Origin: JAMWZF01 sp041628615
GTDB taxonomy: Bacteria > Pseudomonadota > Alphaproteobacteria > Rhodobacterales > Rhodobacteraceae
DNA length: 22,315 nucleotides
Assembly: GCA_041628615.1 (NCBI GenBank)
Contig: JBFKOW010000038.1
Coordinates: 1 to 22,315 of the forward strand
Reading direction: 5' to 3'
The translations under genes were made by a program, and so were the position numbers. This document shows, piece after piece, positions 7,249-16,296 of this stretch. Under the pieces are notes generated by a model that was given only the letters and a program-made list of their open reading frames with translations, had not been told where the DNA came from and did no database searches. How positions within the stretch are numbered: position 1 is the first letter of the stretch; each line of letters begins with the position of its first letter.

Positions 7249-8084
7249 CACTCGATCTTGTGGTAGAACCGGTCGCCCCGCCAGGTCCAGAACGCGAACA
7301 TCGACCGGCCGGCGGAGGAGAACATCACCCGGTCCGCCCGGCCCACGAGGTCCTCGAAGGGCACGAAGCCGACGCCCTGCGCGGCCTGCCGGACCCGGCT
7401 GTCGACCGAGTTGTCCCGGTTGTCGCCGAGGAAGAAGTAGTGCCCCTCGGGCACGGTGAACACGCCGGTGGTGTCCAGCGGCTGATCGCCGATGTTGAGG
7501 ATGTTGTGCGACCGGCCGTTCGGCAGGGTCTCGACCTGCCGGGTCTTGATGCACTCGGCGCCGTTGCCCACCGCGCCGTTGGCGCAGCGCGGCCTGAGCC
7601 CCTGCGGCCCCTGCGGTTCGAAGGTCTCGATGAACAGCCCGGCATCGGCCACCGGCACCGGCTCGTCGTTCAGGATCAGCCGCCCGTCCACCAGCTGCAC
7701 CCGGTCGCCGGGCAGGCCGATGACCCGCTTGATGAAGTCGCGCCCGTTCACCGGGTGCCGGAACACCACCACGTCGCCGCGTTCGGGCTCGGACCCGAAC
7801 AGCCGGGAATTGCCGCCCTTGAACACGCCGCAGAAATCCTCGGCCGAGACATCGACGCCCAGCGCCGGGATCCGGATCGACGGGCAGGAGGCGTAGGAAT
7901 AGCCGTAGGCCATCTTGTTGACGAACAGGAAGTCGCCGATCAGCAGCGTGTCCTTCATCGAGCCGGAGGGGATCCAGAACGGCTGGAACAGGAAGGTGCG
8001 GAACACGCCGGCGATGAGAAGCGCATAGACGATCGTCTTGACCGTCTCGACGATACCGTGCCCGAGACCCTTTTCTTCAGCCAT
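7248..8084 (-). CDS. lepB: Signal peptidase I
   Basis: This 278-residue integral membrane protease removes signal peptides from exported proteins. One N-terminal membrane helix (about 12-34) precedes P-S-G-S42-M, which holds the nucleophile Ser42. The general base Lys119 lies in F-I-K-R-V-I-G-L-P-G-D. The downstream box G-D-N-R-D-N-S-x-D-S-R is intact. I chose ATG 8084, which is preceded by aaaggg; a longer frame from 8123 adds 13 residues without support. A Cys-containing insertion around residues 67-85 and another near 160-190 make it longer than minimal bacterial LepB, as is usual in alphaproteobacteria. The gene overlaps rnc by one base. Confidence 0.96.
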   Translation of the reverse strand: MAEEKGLGHGIVETVKTIVYALLIAGVFRTFLFQPFWIPSGSMKDTLLIGDFLFVNKMAYGYSYASCPSIRIPALGVDVSAEDFCGVFKGGNSRLFGSEPERGDVVVFRHPVNGRDFIKRVIGLPGDRVQLVDGRLILNDEPVPVADAGLFIETFEPQGPQGLRPRCANGAVGNGAECIKTRQVETLPNGRSHNILNIGDQPLDTTGVFTVPEGHYFFLGDNRDNSVDSRVRQAAQGVGFVPFEDLVGRADRVMFSSAGRSMFAFWTWRGDRFYHKIE

Positions 8085-8158
8085 GCCTGCCCTTTCCGCC
8101 GTGGCGGTTGCCCGTTGCCCCATCCGTCCGCGCTACATGATCGGCGCGGCCCGGTTCG

Positions 8159-8596
8159 TCAAGCTGGCGGCGGGCCGGCGTCCGGGCCGCCGCCGGGCCC
8201 GAGCGGCCGCGCCTCGATCACCACGAAGGCCTGCGCCCAGGGGTGGTCGTCGGTCAGGGTGACGTGGATCACCGCCTCGTGGCCCGGCGGGGTCATCTCG
8301 GCCAGCCGCCGCGCCGCCCAGCCGGTGACCCGCATCACCGGCTGCCCGGTCCGCAGGTTCGACACCGCCATGTCCTTCCACGCGATGCCCATCCGCAGCC
8401 CGGTGCCCAGCGCCTTGGAGCAGGCTTCCTTGGCCGCCCAGCGCTTGGCGTAGGTGCCGGCCACGTCGGCCCGCGATTCGGACTTGCGCTGTTCGGTCTC
8501 GGTGAACACCCGGTTGCGGAACCGGTCGCCGAACCGGTCCAGCGTGCCCTGGATCCGGTCGATGTTGCACAGGTCGGTGCCGATGCCGAGAATCAT
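8159..8596 (-). CDS. acpS: Holo-[acyl-carrier-protein] synthase
   Basis: The 145-residue product transfers 4'-phosphopantetheine from CoA to apo-ACP, activating fatty acid synthesis. The N-terminus M-I-L-G-I-G-T-D8-L-C-N-I-D-R-I and the helix W-A-A-K-E57-A-C-S-K-A-L-G carry the two Mg-binding acidic residues typical of AcpS. The C-terminal tail after V-V-I-E-A-R is a Gly/Pro-rich extension of about 17 residues with no recognisable domain. A 74-bp gap leads to lepB, and the gene starts 9 bp after the end of the hydrolase gene. Placement between pdxJ and lepB is the common alphaproteobacterial arrangement. Confidence 0.94.
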   Translation of the reverse strand: MILGIGTDLCNIDRIQGTLDRFGDRFRNRVFTETEQRKSESRADVAGTYAKRWAAKEACSKALGTGLRMGIAWKDMAVSNLRTGQPVMRVTGWAARRLAEMTPPGHEAVIHVTLTDDHPWAQAFVVIEARPLGPGGGPDAGPPPA

Positions 8597-8605
8597 GGCC
8601 CGACC

Positions 8606-10048
8606 CTAAGCCCGAAACAGCGGGAAGGTCACGCCGAGCGACCAGGCGAGGATCAGCCCCAGCGCCAGCCCGGCGGCCAGCGGCCCGCCGCGGTCGGCGG
8701 TCCACCGCCCCATCACCCCGAAGACCATGAAGAACAGCCCGATCACCGGCCCGATCAGCACCAGGAAGAACAGCCGCTCGAAGTCGAGCCAGACCGCCAG
8801 CCCGAGCGACCCGAAGAACGCCGCCCGCAGCACGAGCCGCTGCCAGACCGGCGCCCGCCCGCCCCGGGTCGCCACCGCGTCGGCGGCCATGAACGGCACC
8901 GCCCCCAGCGCCAGCGCGCCGAGGATCGCCCAGCGCCCGGCGGCGGGCACGAAGTTGGCGGCGTAGCTGTCGATGGCCAGCCCGAACACCCCGAGCCCCC
9001 AGGCCAGCAGCGCCCCGGCGGCGAGCGGCGACGGCCGCCCGGGCCGCACCCCGAAGCCGCGCAGGACGGCGAGCTGCGCCAGCCCGGTCAGCCCGAGATG
9101 GACGGCAAGGTAGTCCGCCACCAGCACCGGCAGCGCGCCGACCTCGATCCGGACCGCGAGCAGCGGCACCGCCAGCGCGACGCAGGCGCAGCACAGGACC
9201 GCCGCCCGGGGCACCGGGGCCGCGGCGGCGGACCCGGCGGCGGGCAGCAGCCGCGAAACCGGCCACCACAGGACCACCAGCGCCCCCAGCAGGACCAGCA
9301 CCCAGGGGCCGATGGCGGCCACCGCGATGTCGCGGGCGGGCAGGCCGTAATGGCTGTCGAGCCAGGCCACCGCCTGCCGCAGCGCGAAGGGGCTGTAGAG
9401 GATGCCGACATGCTCGACGCCGGGCGCGACGAGCGCCATGCGCCGCACCCCGGTTCCGACCGCCTCGCCCTCGACCGCCGCCGGGTCGACCTGCCGGATC
9501 GCGTCGCGGCCGAAGGCGATCAGCCGGCCCTCCCACGCTCCGGCGATCAGCAGCAGGTCGGGCGGATGGGCCGCGGTCACCGCGCCCGAGAAGGCCGACA
9601 GCACCACGACCGGGCCGGTGGTCCGGCCCTCGGCGGCGCGAATCAGCACGTCGGTCGCCATGGAGTGGCCGAGCAGCGCCGGGGCCGGCCCGGCGAGGTC
9701 CATCACCCGGCGGGTTTCCCCGACCAGCCGCCGGGTGGTGCCCTCGACCGCGGTCACGTCGCCCGACATCGGCACCGGGTTGGCGCCGTGGCCCTCGAAA
9801 TCGAAGGCGGCGACGGCATAGCCGTTGGCGGCCAGCGTCCAGGTCCAGGCGGTCATCAGCGGCCGCGACCCGGCGAAGCCGTGGGCGACGACGACGGTGG
9901 CGACCGGGTCGGCGGGGGTCAGCAGGGTGACCGGGGTGGTCCCGGCGCGGGTCTCGGTCCGGACGGCGTCGGGGCGCGCGGCCTCGATCCGCCACAGCGC
10001 CGTTCCGGCAAGGACGAGGCCGAGCAGCAGGACGGCGGCGCGGATCAC
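8606..10048 (-). CDS. Alpha/beta hydrolase fused to a polytopic membrane domain
   Basis: The protein has 480 residues. An N-terminal helix (4-20) acts as signal anchor. Residues 40-230 form an alpha/beta hydrolase with an H56-G-F-A-G-S oxyanion segment, a nucleophile elbow G-H-S129-M-A and a possible catalytic His213 in G-V-E-H-V. The acid may be E173 in G-A-W-E-G, which is inference. The nucleophile motif is G-x-S-x-A instead of G-x-S-x-G. From about 243 to 478 there are roughly eight hydrophobic helices, so the hydrolase domain probably faces the periplasm on a membrane platform. The substrate is unknown. It starts 16 bp after the secreted-protein gene and ends 9 bp before acpS, so it is probably in the same operon. 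Confidence 0.75.
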   Translation of the reverse strand: MIRAAVLLLGLVLAGTALWRIEAARPDAVRTETRAGTTPVTLLTPADPVATVVVAHGFAGSRPLMTAWTWTLAANGYAVAAFDFEGHGANPVPMSGDVTAVEGTTRRLVGETRRVMDLAGPAPALLGHSMATDVLIRAAEGRTTGPVVVLSAFSGAVTAAHPPDLLLIAGAWEGRLIAFGRDAIRQVDPAAVEGEAVGTGVRRMALVAPGVEHVGILYSPFALRQAVAWLDSHYGLPARDIAVAAIGPWVLVLLGALVVLWWPVSRLLPAAGSAAAAPVPRAAVLCCACVALAVPLLAVRIEVGALPVLVADYLAVHLGLTGLAQLAVLRGFGVRPGRPSPLAAGALLAWGLGVFGLAIDSYAANFVPAAGRWAILGALALGAVPFMAADAVATRGGRAPVWQRLVLRAAFFGSLGLAVWLDFERLFFLVLIGPVIGLFFMVFGVMGRWTADRGGPLAAGLALGLILAWSLGVTFPLFRA

Positions 10049-10064
10049 GGGCGGCGGCGCGGGG

Positions 10065-10508
10065 TCAGTCGGCGGTGACCGTGCCGGCGGCCATGTTCAC
10101 GGTGACGGTGACGGTCCCCGGATCGCTGCCCGCGCCGTTGTAGATGCCGACCGGGACGGTGACGGTCAGGCCGGCGGCCGGGTCGTAGGTCGCGCGCGCC
10201 CCGGCCAGCGACAGCCCGGCCCAGCCGGCCCCGCCGTCGGCCGACACCATGGTGCAGGCCGGGAAGGGTTCGTCGGGCAGCGGGTGGATCACCATCAGGT
10301 GCGCCGAGCAGCAGGTCGGTTCGCCGTAGGTGTCGAGCGACACGAAGCGGACATCGCCGTTGGCCCAGGTCCGGGTCGGGTCGTCCCAGGTGACGAACTG
10401 GGCCGAGGTCTCGAACCCCTCGCAGGCGCGGGTCTCGGCGGCCTGGGCCGGCAGGGCCGCGGTCAGCGCGGCGGCGGTGGCGGCGGGCAGAAGGTCGGTC
10501 AGGCGCAT
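10065..10508 (-). CDS. Small secreted protein of unknown function
   Basis: The product is 147 residues. Residues 1-24 or so look like a Sec signal peptide (M-R-L-T-D-L-L start, Ala-rich core, A-Q-A cleavage site before A-E-T). The mature part has four cysteines (A-C-E, T-C-C, A-C-T), enough for two disulfides, and a Val/Thr-rich, beta-type C-terminus. I do not recognise the family. The ATG at 10508 is preceded by gaggga at a good distance; a start 18 bp upstream would overlap the Dabb gene and spoil the signal peptide. Lying 10 bp after the Dabb gene and 16 bp before the hydrolase gene, it may work with the periplasmic hydrolase domain. Confidence 0.65.
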   Translation of the reverse strand: MRLTDLLPAATAAALTAALPAQAAETRACEGFETSAQFVTWDDPTRTWANGDVRFVSLDTYGEPTCCSAHLMVIHPLPDEPFPACTMVSADGGAGWAGLSLAGARATYDPAAGLTVTVPVGIYNGAGSDPGTVTVTVNMAAGTVTAD

Positions 10509-10518
10509 GTATCCCTCG

Positions 10519-10827
10519 TCAGACATCCAGGTCGTATACCACGATTCCCGCCGCCCCGCCGGTGCAGAGCGCCACCAGCCGCGCCCCCAGCGCCCGGTGC
10601 CGCGGATCGGCGGCGTAGCGGTCGAGCGCGGCGCGGTCGTCGAAGCGGCAGACGAAGCCGTGGGGATGGTCGGGCGACCTGCCCTCGGCGTCGATGTTCG
10701 GGCCGTGGTCGAAGCCGGCGAAGCCCTCGATCCGGCCGGCCAGCGCGGCGAGCCCGGCCATCACGGCGGACAGCTCGGCCGGGTCGTGGCCGGGGGCGAG
10801 GTTCAGGAACACCGCGTGCAGGATCAT
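10519..10827 (-). CDS. Dabb family (stress-responsive alpha/beta barrel) protein
   Basis: This is a 102-residue single-domain protein. It begins M-I-L-H-A-V-F-L-N-L, contains G-P-N-I-D and H-P-H-G-F-V-C-R-F-D-D, then A-L-D-R-Y-A-A-D-P-R-H, and ends V-Y-D-L-D-V. These are the marks of the dimeric ferredoxin-like Dabb fold (first described from a plant stress-induced protein). Members include polyketide cyclases and many proteins without assigned activity; no active site can be named here. It starts 28 bp downstream of the pdxJ stop and is followed 10 bp later by the secreted-protein gene. Confidence 0.82.
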   Translation of the reverse strand: MILHAVFLNLAPGHDPAELSAVMAGLAALAGRIEGFAGFDHGPNIDAEGRSPDHPHGFVCRFDDRAALDRYAADPRHRALGARLVALCTGGAAGIVVYDLDV

Positions 10828-10855
10828 CGGCCGGTCCGGTCCGCCGCCGGGCGGT

Positions 10856-11614
10856 TCATGCCGCCGCCCCGGACCGCGCCGCGTCCATCAGCCGGCGCAT
10901 TTCCTGCACTGCCGGGGTCAGGCCGCGGAAGATCGCCTCGCCGATCAGGAAATGCCCGATGTTGAGTTCGCGGACCTGCGGCAGCGCGGCCACCGGGCCC
11001 ACCGTGTCGTAGGTCAGGCCATGCCCGGCATGGACCTCGAGCCCGAGATCGTGGGCGAAGGCCGCCATGTCGGTCAGCGCCGCCAGTTCCGCGTCGCGGG
11101 CGGCGAAATCGCCCTCGGCATGGGCGTCGCAATAGGCCCCGGTGTGCAGTTCGATGACCTGCGCGCCGATCCGGTGGGCGGCCTCGATCTGCCGGCGGTC
11201 GGCGGCGATGAAGATCGACACCCGGCAGCCCGCCTCGCGCAGCGGGGCGATGAAGTGGGCGAGGCGGTTTTCCTCGCGGGCGACTTCCAGCCCGCCCTCG
11301 GTGGTGCGCTCCTCGCGCTTCTCGGGGACGATGCAGACCGCGTGCGGCTTGTGGCGCAGGGCGATGGCCTGCATCTCGGGGGTGGCGGCCATCTCGAAGT
11401 TGAGCGGCCGGGTCAGCGCGGCCATCAGCGCCTCGATGTCGGCGTCCGAGATGTGCCGGCGGTCCTCGCGCAGGTGCGCGGTGATGCCGTCGGCGCCGGC
11501 CTCCTCGGCGAGCTTCGCGGCGCGCACCGGGTCCGGCGTGGCGCCGCCGCGGGCGTTGCGGACGGTCGCCACGTGGTCGATGTTCACGCCGAGGCGCAGT
11601 CTGTCGTCAGCCAT
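10856..11614 (-). CDS. pdxJ: Pyridoxine 5'-phosphate synthase
   Basis: The 252-residue TIM-barrel enzyme condenses 3-amino-2-oxopropyl phosphate with 1-deoxyxylulose 5-phosphate to give pyridoxine 5'-phosphate, the last ring-forming step of the DXP-dependent vitamin B6 route. Diagnostic segments are G-V-N-I-D-H-V-A-T-V-R-N-A-R-G (9-23), H47-L-R-E-D-R-R-H-I, and near the C-terminus H-A-G-H-G-L followed by N-I-G-H-F-L-I-G-E-A. The start ATG 11614 is backed by a strong ggagga site 6 bp upstream; the longer open frame reaches into the DUF2062 gene and is rejected. It begins 26 bp after the DUF2062 stop. Confidence 0.97.
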   Translation of the reverse strand: MADDRLRLGVNIDHVATVRNARGGATPDPVRAAKLAEEAGADGITAHLREDRRHISDADIEALMAALTRPLNFEMAATPEMQAIALRHKPHAVCIVPEKREERTTEGGLEVAREENRLAHFIAPLREAGCRVSIFIAADRRQIEAAHRIGAQVIELHTGAYCDAHAEGDFAARDAELAALTDMAAFAHDLGLEVHAGHGLTYDTVGPVAALPQVRELNIGHFLIGEAIFRGLTPAVQEMRRLMDAARSGAAA

Positions 11615-11640
11615 CGTGTCCTCCGAATCGTTGCCCGACC

Positions 11641-12294
11641 CTAGCCCTGTCCCGACCCGTCCGCCACGTCGCCGGCCGACTGACGCAGCTTGGCCAGCTT
11701 GGCCTTCAGCCGCGCCTTGCGGCGGTTCTGGTAGGCCCGGACGATCGGCAGGGCGGCGTAGTAGCAGGCCGAGGCGGCGACGATCCCCGGCACGATGCCG
11801 CCGACCATGTAGGGAAAGAACACCTCGTCGTAGAAGGTGAACAGCCGGTCCCAATGGGTTTCGCGCGGGGTGAACAGCGCGGTGAGGTTCCACCACAGGT
11901 CGCTGCCGGCGCCGGCGAACTTCGACAGCAGCCCCTCCTCGAAGCCCGCCGCCGGCCGGGTGCCCAGCAGCCAGTGGCCGGTCTGCAGCGCGGCCACGCC
12001 GATCGGCACGTAGGTCAGCGGGTTGCCGAAGAAGGTGGACAGCATCGCCGCGAGGATGTTGCCCCGCATCAGCATGGCCAGCAGCGCGGCGACGACGAAA
12101 TGGAACCCGTAGAACGGGGTGAAGGTGGTGAACACGCCGGCCCAGATGCCGCGGCAGATCTTCTCGGGGGTGTCGGGCAGCCGGCGGACCCGGTGCTTGA
12201 CGTAGGTCGCGGCCCGGGCCCAGCCGCCGCGCGGCCAGAGGACCTCGGCCAGCATGCGCCAGACCGGCCTGCGATCCCTGCGCTTGAACACCAA
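11641..12294 (-). CDS. DUF2062 membrane protein
   Basis: This is a 217-residue protein with a basic N-terminus (K-R-R-D-R-R), hydrophobic helices near 50-76, 80-103 and 166-190, and a basic C-terminal tail (R-R-K-A-R-L-K-A-K-L). The motif F-T-P-F-Y-G-F-H and the F-G-N-P-L-T segment are typical of DUF2062, a membrane family with no firm function. The first usable codon is TTG 12294, 8 bp after an aaggaagg site; the next codon is GTG 12291, which is an equally possible start. It begins 4 bp after the rsh stop, so it is very likely translated from the rsh message. Confidence 0.86.
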   Translation of the reverse strand: MVFKRRDRRPVWRMLAEVLWPRGGWARAATYVKHRVRRLPDTPEKICRGIWAGVFTTFTPFYGFHFVVAALLAMLMRGNILAAMLSTFFGNPLTYVPIGVAALQTGHWLLGTRPAAGFEEGLLSKFAGAGSDLWWNLTALFTPRETHWDRLFTFYDEVFFPYMVGGIVPGIVAASACYYAALPIVRAYQNRRKARLKAKLAKLRQSAGDVADGSGQG

Positions 12295-12298
12295 ACCG

Positions 12299-14467
<2,169 letters not shown>

Positions 14468-14491
14468 CCGTGGCGCCTGCTCACAGCGGGC

Positions 14492-14851
14492 TTAGCGGGG
14501 CCCCTGTGCCTCCATCAGCGCCCGAAGCAGCTTTTCCTCGCTCAGGTCGTCATCGGCGGGGCGGTCGCGCTCGGGCTCGGCGCCCATGAGAAGCGCCATC
14601 GCGTCCTCTTCGGGCTCGTCGACCTCGATCTGGGTCTGGTGGCTTTCGATCATCCGCTCGCGCAGGTCGTCGGCCTGCTGAGTTTCCTCGGCGATCTCGC
14701 GCAGCGACACGACCGGGTTCTTGTCGTTGTCGCGGTCGATGGTGATCGGCGCGCCGGACGAGATTTCGCGGGCGCGATGCGCGGCGAGCAGGACGAGCTC
14801 GAACCGGTTCGGAACCTTGTCGACGCAATCTTCTACGGTCACACGGGCCAT
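14492..14851 (-). CDS. rpoZ: RNA polymerase omega subunit
   Basis: The product is 119 residues: M-A-R-V-T-V-E-D-C-V-D-K-V-P-N-R-F-E-L-V-L-L-A-A-H-R-A-R-E-I is the conserved omega N-terminus, followed by D-N-D-K-N-P-V-V-S-L-R-E-I-A. Omega binds beta-prime, helps assemble the core enzyme and contributes to ppGpp binding. The acidic C-terminal tail (E-V-D-E-P-E-E-D) is longer than in E. coli, as in other alphaproteobacteria. ATG 14851 is chosen because aggag precedes it by 8 bp; the longer frame to 14887 lies in the likely 5' leader. A strong promoter sits at 14885-14913. Confidence 0.95.
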   Translation of the reverse strand: MARVTVEDCVDKVPNRFELVLLAAHRAREISSGAPITIDRDNDKNPVVSLREIAEETQQADDLRERMIESHQTQIEVDEPEEDAMALLMGAEPERDRPADDDLSEEKLLRALMEAQGPR

Positions 14852-14884
14852 GCGGGCGGTCTCCTGCGGCGCTGGGAAAGCGTC

Positions 14885-14913
14885 CAAATAGGCCGATGCG
14901 GCCGAAAAGACAA
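14885..14913 (-). promoter_or_regulatory. Predicted sigma70-type promoter of rpoZ-rsh
   Basis: Read on the minus strand: -35 TTGTCT (14913-14908), a 17-bp spacer, and -10 TATTTG (14890-14885). The predicted start is near 14878, about 27 nt before the rpoZ ATG. The spacer contains the inverted repeat ggccg-cat-cggcc (14891-14903), which could be an operator overlapping the promoter. The site lies in the 77-bp gap between folK and rpoZ, consistent with a separate transcription unit starting here. Confidence 0.62.
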
Positions 14914-14928
14914 GTCGAAAACGGAGGC

Positions 14929-15534
14929 TCAGGCGTGCCGGGCGGCGGCGTCCAGCGGGCGCACCGCGGCGCGGTCCCCGGCGGGCAGGGCGGCCAGCAT
15001 CCCGGCCACCGTGACGCCGAGGACCGGGTGCCGCCAGTCCGGCGCGATCTCGGCCAGCGGGACGAGCACGAAGGCCCTGTCCTGCATCCGCGGGTGGGGC
15101 AGGATCAGGCGTTCCGGCGCCGCCTGCGCCTGTTGCGCGGGGTCGAGCCCGCGCCAGCGGTCCTGCGTCGCCCGGTCGGGCAGCACCCGGTCGTCCCAGG
15201 CGATCAGGTCGAGATCGAGACTGCGGCTGGCCCAGCGCTGCCGCCGCTCGCGGCCGAATTCCGCCTCCACCGCGTGCAGCGCGGCGAGCAGGCCGGCGGG
15301 ACCGTCCGGCCCGGCGTCCGCGTCCACCGCGACGGCGAAGGCGGCGTTGACGTAATCCGGCCCGGCCCCGGCCGGAACGCAGGGCGTGGCGAACAGCCGG
15401 CTGCGCGCCACGACCGGCCAGCCCGCCGCCGCCACCGCGTCGATCCCGGCCCGGACGGCGGCCTCCGGCGGCCCCGCCGACGACGGCATGTTGGCCCCTG
15501 CGGCAATCAAAGCGATGTTGCGCTTTTGTGTCAT
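14929..15534 (-). CDS. folK: 2-amino-4-hydroxy-6-hydroxymethyldihydropteridine pyrophosphokinase
   Basis: This 201-residue enzyme of folate synthesis transfers pyrophosphate from ATP to hydroxymethyl-dihydropterin. The signature is R-W-A-S-R-S-L-D107-L-D109-L-I, with the two Mg-binding aspartates, followed by L-P-H-P-R-M-Q-D-R-A-F-V-L-V-P-L. An insertion of about 20 residues (R-W-R-G-L-D-P-A-Q-Q-A-Q) precedes the LPHPR box, making it longer than the 159-residue E. coli enzyme; this is common in alphaproteobacteria. The ATG at 15534 lies only a short distance from the AT-rich divergent region shared with the NYN gene. It is the first gene of the long minus-strand run. Confidence 0.94.
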   Translation of the reverse strand: MTQKRNIALIAAGANMPSSAGPPEAAVRAGIDAVAAAGWPVVARSRLFATPCVPAGAGPDYVNAAFAVAVDADAGPDGPAGLLAALHAVEAEFGRERRQRWASRSLDLDLIAWDDRVLPDRATQDRWRGLDPAQQAQAAPERLILPHPRMQDRAFVLVPLAEIAPDWRHPVLGVTVAGMLAALPAGDRAAVRPLDAAARHA

Positions 15535-15543
15535 GCGGTTAAC

Positions 15544-15571
15544 TTGCCTTGTGTTACATAACCATTAAATT
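15544..15571 (+). promoter_or_regulatory. Possible promoter of the NYN-domain gene in the divergent folK gap
   Basis: The gap is the most AT-rich intergenic stretch in the window. A plus-strand TTGCCT (15544-15549) and TAAATT (15566-15571) are spaced by 16 bp. The predicted start lies near 15578, giving a leader of about 64 nt. The match is moderate and I found no comparably good minus-strand promoter for folK. Confidence 0.35.
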
Positions 15572-15641
15572 GTGGTCCGCCTCGCCCGCAGGTGCACTCG
15601 CCGTAACGGGCTGGCGCAGGGGCAACGAAAGGATATTTGAG

Positions 15642-16232
15642 ATGTTCTACCGTGACGAGCGGCTCGCTCTGTTCATTGACGGGTCCAACCTCTACGCCGC
15701 CGCCAAGGCGCTCGGGTTCGATATCGACTACAAGCTGCTGCGGCAGGAATTCATGCGCCGGGGCAAGCTGCTGCGGGCCTTCTACTACACCGCGCTGCTG
15801 GAGAACGACGACTATTCGCCGATCCGGCCGCTGGTGGATTGGCTGCACTACAACGGCTTCTCGATGGTGACCAAGCCGGCCAAGGAATACACCGACAGCC
15901 AGGGCCGCCGGAAGGTCAAGGGCAACATGGACATCGAGCTGACCGTGGACGCGATGGAGATCGCCGCCCATGTCGATCACATCGTCCTGTTTTCGGGCGA
16001 CGGCGATTTCCGGCCGCTGGTCGAGGCGCTGCAGCGCAAGGGCGTCCGGGTGTCGGTGGTCTCGACGATCCGCAGCCAGCCGCCGATGATCGCCGACGAA
16101 CTGCGCCGGCAGGCCGACAACTTCATCGAGCTGGACGAACTGCGCGAGGTGATCGGCCGCCCGCCGCGCGAACAGCGCGACGGCGACATCCGCCCGGCAC
16201 CGGCCGCGGCCGAACGCGAGAGCACCGACTGA
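15642..16232 (+). CDS. NYN domain protein (LabA/DUF88 family)
   Basis: The 196-residue protein has a PIN-like NYN domain. The start R-L-A-L-F-I-D13-G-S-N16-L-Y, the middle G-N-M-D97-I-E-L-T-V-D and L-F-S-G-D120-G-D122-F-R-P-L-V provide the acidic cluster expected of a metal-dependent nuclease fold. The family includes cyanobacterial LabA (a clock output factor) and many bacterial proteins of unknown target; RNase activity is inferred from the fold. ATG 15642 follows a gaaagga site (15627-15633); codons further upstream in this frame lie in AT-rich promoter DNA. The last 25 residues are low-complexity and acidic/basic. Confidence 0.88.
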   Translation: MFYRDERLALFIDGSNLYAAAKALGFDIDYKLLRQEFMRRGKLLRAFYYTALLENDDYSPIRPLVDWLHYNGFSMVTKPAKEYTDSQGRRKVKGNMDIELTVDAMEIAAHVDHIVLFSGDGDFRPLVEALQRKGVRVSVVSTIRSQPPMIADELRRQADNFIELDELREVIGRPPREQRDGDIRPAPAAAERESTD

Positions 16233-16245
16233 CACCGCGCTTTCC

Positions 16246-16274
16246 GGCGGCGCCGCGCACTGGACGGCGCCGCC
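16246..16274. terminator. Hairpin between NYN gene and ispH (terminator-like or attenuator)
   Basis: Perfect 9-bp arms ggcggcgcc (16246-16254) and ggcgccgcc (16266-16274) enclose an 11-nt loop. There is no T-run after the stem, so an intrinsic terminator is uncertain. It begins 13 bp after the NYN stop and ends 22 bp before the ispH ATG, where it could also shade ispH translation. Confidence 0.45.
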
Positions 16275-16296
16275 CGATCCGCCTAGGTCTGGGCGC

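Noticed and set aside
8133..9995. Minus-strand 620-codon frame overlapping the hydrolase and acpS genes
   Set aside because: Arg/Gly/Pro-rich out-of-frame shadow; the true frames carry the hydrolase motifs and AcpS signature.
10828..10855. Possible extension of the Dabb gene or an extra small gene in the pdxJ-Dabb gap
   Set aside because: Only 28 bp, enough for a ribosome binding site and nothing else.
15549..15641. Longer N-terminus of the NYN protein starting at TTG 15549
   Set aside because: This part is the AT-rich divergent promoter region, and the family N-terminus starts at ATG 15642 with a good ribosome binding site.
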